Origin: Gemmatimonadota bacterium | GTDB taxonomy: Bacteria; Gemmatimonadota; Gemmatimonadetes; Gemmatimonadales; Gemmatimonadaceae | Assembly (NCBI GenBank): GCA_021298835.1 | Contig: JAJTHG010000015.1 | Location: 33,518-97,517 of the forward strand | Direction: 5' to 3' | DNA length: 64,000 bases | Shown here: positions 60,349 through 64,000 of the stretch, in pieces | Layout of the letters: every line of letters begins with the position of its first letter | Position numbering within the stretch: the stretch's first letter is position 1 | Translations under genes and position numbers: made by a program | The notes under the pieces: generated by a model | Databases searched by the model: none | What the model was told of the DNA's origin: nothing | The model's input: the letters and a program-made list of their open reading frames with translations, nothing else

Positions 60349-61485
60349 TCAGGCGCCGACGGGACGCCGGCCGGCGCCGGCGAGCTTGGCCTCGAGGCCC
60401 TGGCGGAGCGAGTCGAAGGACCCGCGGAACGACGCGATCCCCTCGCGCAGGAGCTGCGCGGTGACGTCGGCGATCGCGATCCCCTCGCGCCCGAGGGCGG
60501 CGAGCACGGCCTCCGCGTCGCCGGCGTCGGGGCCGAGCGTCACGCGGGCGACGCCGTGGTCGCGATAGGCGTCCACCGTGGCCGGCGGCATCGTGTTCAC
60601 CGTGTCGGGCCCGGTGAGCTGCTCGACGTACATGACGTCGCGGTACTCGGGGTTCTTGACCGACGTCGAGGCCCAGAGGGGCCGCTGCACGCGCGCCCCC
60701 TTGGCCGCGAGCGGTGCCCACCGCGGCCCCGAGAACTCGCGGCGGAAGAGGGCGTAGGCGAGCCGCGCGTTGGCGATCGCCGCCCGGCCCTTGAACTGCT
60801 CGAGCCGCGCGGCCTCGGCCGGCGCGGCCGCCGCCTTGGCGTCGAGGCGCTTGTCGATCTCGGTGTCCACGCGGCTGACGAAGAAGCTCGCGACCGAGGC
60901 GATGCGGTCGATCGGCCGTCCTGCGGCAGCTCGCGCCTCGAGCCCGCCCAGATACGCCTCGATGACCGCCGCGTGCGCCTCGACGCTGAAGAGCAGCGTG
61001 ACGTTCACGTTGATGCCGTCGGCGATGAGCTGGCGGATCGCCACGCACCCCTCGGGCGTCCCCGGGACCTTGATCATCGCGTTGGGCCGGTCGAGCACCG
61101 ACCACAGGCGGCGCGCTTCGGTGACCGTCCCCTCGGCGTCGTGCGCGAGGTCGGGCCCCACCTCCAGCGACACGTAGCCGTCCGCCGCGTCGGTCGCGTC
61201 GTACACCGCCCGGAACGCGTCGCACGCGCGACGGACGTCGTCGGTGGCGAGCCGCTCGAAGACGTCGCGCGTCGAGAGGTCGGGGGAGACCGCGGCGATC
61301 TGGGCGTCGTAGGCCGTGCCGCCGAGCGCCTTCTCGAAGATCGTGGGGTTCGACGTCATCCCGGACAGGGCGTCGTCCCGGATGCGCCGCTCGAGGTCGC
61401 CGTTGCCCAGCATGGTGCGATCGATGTAGTCGAGCCAGATCGAGGTGCCCGCATCGTGCAGGGCCTTCAGGCGGTGCGCTGTCAT
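60349..61485 (-). CDS. tal: Transaldolase
   Basis: 378 residues. ATG 61485 is chosen over 61497 because AGGAA lies about five bases upstream of it. LHDAGTSIWLDYIDRTMLGN and SGMTSNPTIFEKALGG are typical, MIKVPGTPEGCVAIRQLIAD holds the Schiff-base lysine region, and NVTLLFSVEAHAAVIEAYLG continues the barrel. KGARVQRPLWASTSVKNPEYRD is the substrate loop. It moves dihydroxyacetone units in the pentose phosphate pathway. It is the first gene of the operon with pyk, an MBL hydrolase and pgi. Confidence 0.94.
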   Translation of the reverse strand: MTAHRLKALHDAGTSIWLDYIDRTMLGNGDLERRIRDDALSGMTSNPTIFEKALGGTAYDAQIAAVSPDLSTRDVFERLATDDVRRACDAFRAVYDATDAADGYVSLEVGPDLAHDAEGTVTEARRLWSVLDRPNAMIKVPGTPEGCVAIRQLIADGINVNVTLLFSVEAHAAVIEAYLGGLEARAAAGRPIDRIASVASFFVSRVDTEIDKRLDAKAAAAPAEAARLEQFKGRAAIANARLAYALFRREFSGPRWAPLAAKGARVQRPLWASTSVKNPEYRDVMYVEQLTGPDTVNTMPPATVDAYRDHGVARVTLGPDAGDAEAVLAALGREGIAIADVTAQLLREGIASFRGSFDSLRQGLEAKLAGAGRRPVGA

Positions 61486-61571
61486 GCCGTTCCTCATCGG
61501 ATGCCGGTGAGCGTCCGGCACCCCGCCGGACACCTGAAAGTAGCGGTCGGCGCAGGCCGCCGCCGCCATGC

Positions 61572-61607
61572 GACGCGGGGCGATGGCACCGGCCATCGCC
61601 CCGCGTC
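61572..61607. terminator. 16-bp perfect hairpin downstream of the DUF2911 gene
   Basis: GACGCGGGGCGATGGC (61572-61587) pairs perfectly with 61592-61607 around ACCG, 23 bases past the minus-strand stop at 61631. It sits before the transaldolase promoter region. No T-tract is present. Confidence 0.75.
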
Positions 61608-61630
61608 CCACGCCGGCCGTACGCCGACGT

Positions 61631-62209
61631 TCAGGGCTTGGCTGCCCAGTCCACGCTCCCCTCGGCCGTCCCCCAGGCGAACCGGAGCACGCCCCGGGCG
61701 CTGCCGTCGCCGGCCGGCACCAGCGTCACCGTGAAGGACTCCACCGGCTCGCTCAGCGTGCGGGCGCGCACCGGCACGCGCACGAGGTCCTGCTTGGGGT
61801 CGTACTCGGTGCCCCACTCACCGGTCCGCTTGCTGACGATGAGACTCCACGAGCCGTCCTTGGCCAGCAGCGAGAACAGCGAGTAGGCCCCCTTCGGCAC
61901 GAGCTTGCCGCCGAGGTCGAGGTCCACATCGGACGTGAAGCCCGTCGCGGCGTTGGCGCCGAAGCGCCACACGGTGTCCACCGGGATGAGCCCGCCGACG
62001 ATCTTGCGGCCGCGGGCGTGCGGCTGCCCGTAGTCCACGCGGATCTTGATGGGCGTCGGGGCGGGCTGGCCCTGCACGCGCGGGGCACCCAGCGTGGCTT
62101 CGGCCGTGGCGCGCGTGGACAGGGCCTGACGGAGGCCGCCGGTCTGGGCGAGGGCCGGGGTGGCGACCAGCAGGGTCGCGGCGAACGCGGGGAGGGCAAC
62201 GCGGATCAT
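61631..62209 (-). CDS. DUF2911 family exported protein
   Basis: 192 residues from ATG 62209. A signal peptide (MIRVALPAFAATLLVATPAL ending AQT) is followed by IKIRVDYGQPHARGRKIVGG, RFGANAATGFTSDVDLDLGG and YSLFSLLAKDGSWSLIVSKR, which match the DUF2911 family. The mature domain should be a beta-sandwich of about 140 residues. Function is unknown. The 5' neighbour is the SET-domain gene on the same strand, 103 bases away. Confidence 0.85.
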   Translation of the reverse strand: MIRVALPAFAATLLVATPALAQTGGLRQALSTRATAEATLGAPRVQGQPAPTPIKIRVDYGQPHARGRKIVGGLIPVDTVWRFGANAATGFTSDVDLDLGGKLVPKGAYSLFSLLAKDGSWSLIVSKRTGEWGTEYDPKQDLVRVPVRARTLSEPVESFTVTLVPAGDGSARGVLRFAWGTAEGSVDWAAKP

Positions 62210-62312
62210 GGTCGGGTGGTCTCGGTTGGTGGGAGGTGGCGGTCGGTCTGAGCGGCCGGAACGAAAGGTGCCCGGTGCCCGGGAGGCACCGCAAGCGACC
62301 GCGCCGGCGGAT

Positions 62313-62852
62313 TCAGCGCCGCGTGCGCAGCGACCGATGCCCCTTGGCCGACGCCTCGGGCTTCGGTTCGAGGATCGAGCCGCGGCACTTGCGCCGGCCG
62401 CAGCGGCAGCGATACCGCCGCTCGTCGGCCGCGGTCTCGGTCCCGTCGCGCCCGTACGAGTAGTCATAGACCAGCTCCTGCCCCGCACGGATGGTCTTCA
62501 CCGCCTCGATGAAGATGCGGCCGCGGTCGATGACGGCCTCGCAATTGGGGTCGCACGCGTGGTTGATGTACTTCGCCTCGCTCCCCTCGCGCCGTGCGTC
62601 CACGACCGTGCGCGACGTGGCGATGAAGAGGAAGGTGTGGTGGCGCCCCATCGCCTCGTCGTCGTATCGCTTGTCGGCCTCGGCGTGACTGATGCGCTCG
62701 CCGGTGTACTCGATGATGCGCGTTCCCTTGGGGATCGTCCGGACCGCGAAGGCACCACGCCCCTGGATGCCGGAGCGACGGATCTCGAACCAGGGCTGGG
62801 TGAGGCGGATGTTGACGCGGACGCTGGGGCGGGCGGTCGTGTTCGATGGCAT
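62313..62852 (-). CDS. SET-domain protein lysine methyltransferase-like
   Basis: 179 residues, small for the family. RRSGIQGRGAFAVRTIPKGT is the SET-N block, EYTGERIS follows, KYINHACDPNCEAVIDRGRI is the SET-C catalytic block (NHxCxPNCE), and GQELVYDYSY holds the catalytic tyrosine. YRCRCGRRKCRGSIL is a post-SET zinc motif with three Cys. It has all the features of a stand-alone SET methyltransferase. Bacterial substrates are mostly unknown. A 5' basic N-terminus is short. It lies next to a decayed insertion sequence. Confidence 0.9.
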   Translation of the reverse strand: MPSNTTARPSVRVNIRLTQPWFEIRRSGIQGRGAFAVRTIPKGTRIIEYTGERISHAEADKRYDDEAMGRHHTFLFIATSRTVVDARREGSEAKYINHACDPNCEAVIDRGRIFIEAVKTIRAGQELVYDYSYGRDGTETAADERRYRCRCGRRKCRGSILEPKPEASAKGHRSLRTRR

Positions 62853-62914
62853 CCCGGCAATCTAGCGGCGGCACCGCCGCTGCCCGCCCACCCGCGTCCC
62901 GGTCCCGCGCGTGG

Positions 62915-62948
62915 CCTGGCTGTAGGTGACGGACACGTTGTTCGCAGC
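62915..62948. repeat. Left terminal inverted repeat of the IS481-like element
   Basis: CCTGGCTGTAGGTGACGGAC and the following ACGTTGTTCGCAG match the reverse complement of 63818-63850 with a few mismatches and one gap (shared blocks CCTGG, TGTAG, TGACGG, GTTGTTC, CAG). Exact ends are uncertain by about six bases. Confidence 0.7.
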
Positions 62949-63753
62949 ATCTGAGCCAAGGGGAGCATTGGAGGGAAGTGGTTCAGCGCACCGTGCGCCC
63001 GAACGTGAGTGTACTGGCGCAGGTACCGCGCCAGCCACGCCGTCCGCCGGCGCGAGGCGGGATCAGGCCGCGCATACGCCCATTCGGCGAGCCGCGTGCG
63101 GATGACGCGGTCGATCTGGCCGTTCGTGCGCGGTGTAGGGGGCCTCGTCCGCTTGTGGGTCAGGCGCAGCTGCCGGATCGTCTGGGCCCACTGCGCCGAC
63201 CGGTACATGCCGCCGTTGTCCGTGAGCGCCGCGGTGACGCGGCCCCCGAGGGTCGCGTACCACGCGACCGCGCGAGCCAGCAACGCGCTCGTGGCGGGGG
63301 CCCGCTCATCGGGCCGCACCCTCGCGCAGACGACCCAGCGGTCCGTGTCGGTCGCGACATGGACGTCCCTCCAGCCGATGCCCCGCGCTTGCCGGGGGCG
63401 GGACGAGCGCCGGGAGCCGCTGCAGCCCTTCCTGGCGCAGCCGAGTCATGATGGTTGATGGCGGGATCCCGAGGTGATGCCTGATGCGCGTCGAAGACCA
63501 GCGTCTGGCCCGCGCCTTGGTGATCGCCGTCGCCGATGCCGCGGGAGCTGGTGGGCCAGCCGCCGGGGTCGCGACAAGCGATCCCCCAAGCCAGCGGGGC
63601 CCACTGCCCGATACCGGGCCAGCCCCTGCTCGACGGTCCGGGCCGAGCAGCCGAGTACCGGGCCGACCGCCGCGGCGGGTTCGCCGGCCACCGCCGGCGG
63701 ACGGCTTGCCATCGCCCCGCGGTCGTCAATCGTGCATTCTTGTGCACGTTCAA
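62935..63753 (-). pseudogene. IS481 family transposase, frameshifted with internal deletion
   Basis: Read from a TTG at 63753 (NVHKNARLTTAGRWQAV), the frame shifts near 63693 (to AGEPAAAVGPVLGCSARTV), near 63527 (to ITKARARRWSSTRIRHHLGI and PPSTIMTRLRQEGLQRLPAL), near 63385 (to GIGWRDVHVATDTDRWVVCA), and near 62943. The two helix-turn-helix parts are recognisable. The segment between PALVPPPAS and GIGWRDV lacks the usual HLDVKK stretch with the first catalytic Asp, which looks deleted. The second Asp (TDNGG, near 63219) is kept. The catalytic Glu (usual NGKxER) reads NGQID, an Asp, near 63111. The element cannot encode an active transposase. Confidence 0.85.
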
Positions 63754-63817
63754 AGGATCCGCTGGTCGTTGCCGGTGGTGTGTCTCGACACCTCCAGCTT
63801 GCACTCAGACGACGCTC

Positions 63818-63850
63818 CTGTGAACAACCTCGCCGTCATCTACATCCAGG
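63818..63850. repeat. Right terminal inverted repeat of the IS481-like element
   Basis: Reverse complement of CTGTGAACAACCTCGCCGTC and the following ATCTACATCCAGG matches 62915-62948 at most positions. See left repeat. Confidence 0.7.
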
Positions 63851-63896
63851 CGCCACGCTGCCGAGCTCCTTGCGCACTCGCGCACTCGCGCACCGC

Positions 63897-63988
63897 GAGG
63901 TGCGCGGTCCGAGGTGCGCGGTCCGAGGTGCGCGGTCCGAGGTGCGCGGTCCGAGGTGCGCGGTCCGAGGTGCGCGGTCCGAGGTGCG
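63897..63988. repeat. 14-bp minisatellite (GAGGTGCGCGGTCC), 6.5 units
   Basis: Six exact copies (63897-63980) and a partial seventh of GAGGTGCGCGGTCC run toward the window edge. Immediately upstream are short CGCACTCG repeats. No gene is seen from 63851 onward. The unit is not a multiple of three and the array has no coding frame. Confidence 0.95.
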
Positions 63989-64000
63989 GCGGCGGTGGCC

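Larger units (their letters stand above)
62915..63850 (-). mobile_element. Decayed IS481-family insertion sequence
   Basis: About 930 bp bounded by imperfect inverted repeats of about 33 bp. It contains one transposase reading direction on the minus strand that is broken into at least four frames. Length and gene type fit IS481. No target duplication was clear. The right end abuts a 14-bp minisatellite. Confidence 0.75.

Noticed and set aside
63851..64000. CRISPR array at the right edge
   Set aside because: The repeats are 14 bp, contiguous and have no spacers, so this is a minisatellite.

Overview
The window is about 70 percent G+C and reads as a chromosomal segment of a Gemmatimonadota-like, Gram-negative, aerobic heterotroph. 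That placement is inferred from content. There is a SusC/SusD pair, other TonB-plug proteins, many secreted or lipoprotein products, an ABC permease fused to an M1 peptidase, a TolB-propeller/amidohydrolase/beta-lactamase fusion, an MglA/MglB pair, and an RND pump with a TetR regulator. No rRNA, tRNA, CRISPR array or phage block was seen.

Layout. 1-6201 (+): the end of an M24 peptidase, an MFS permease, and an ABC ATPase coupled to a permease/M1-peptidase fusion. 6373-13128: mostly minus-strand secreted proteins, including a lipoprotein with Ig-like domains and about 14 cysteine-paired propeller repeats. 13413-19207 (+): the triple-fusion hydrolase, translationally coupled to a D-aminoacylase-like lipoprotein. 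19228-21277 (-): a three-gene membrane/helix-hairpin-helix operon. 21433-26158 (+): kynA, a cysteine desulfurase, mnmA, an aquaglyceroporin and an exported methyltransferase-like protein. 26211-32507: tetR divergent from a tripartite RND efflux operon, with operator-like dyads between them.

32561-40614 (-): a long housekeeping run, ffs (SRP RNA), dnaX, ybaB, recR, mglB, mglA, pgsA, cinA, grpE, dnaJ. 40629-47256: an acetoacetate-decarboxylase-fold protein facing a Ser/Thr kinase, then threonine aldolase, BrkB/YihY, a YtxH-like protein and a long class II aldolase. 47257-51574: a MarR regulator overlapping a DUF1566 lipoprotein, and two convergent plug-only proteins. 51726-56026 (-): SusD and SusC. 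56684-61485 (-): an operon of central carbon metabolism (transaldolase, pyruvate kinase, an MBL-fold hydrolase, glucose-6-phosphate isomerase). 61631-62852: a DUF2911 protein and a SET-domain protein. 62915-63850: a decayed IS481-family element, followed by a 14-bp minisatellite that runs to the window edge.

Regulation visible in the sequence. Many gene ends carry long, nearly perfect G+C-rich hairpins that lack an obvious U-tract. Several regulatory or surface genes have a -10-like hexamer only 5-11 bases before the start codon, suggesting leaderless or nearly leaderless transcripts. Many operon genes overlap by one to four bases (TGATG, ATGA, GTGA), pointing to translational coupling. I found no clear-cut new defence or mobile system. 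The most unusual items are the operator cluster at tetR, the exported methyltransferase-like protein, the propeller lipoprotein, the plug-only TonB-type proteins and the multi-domain fusions.
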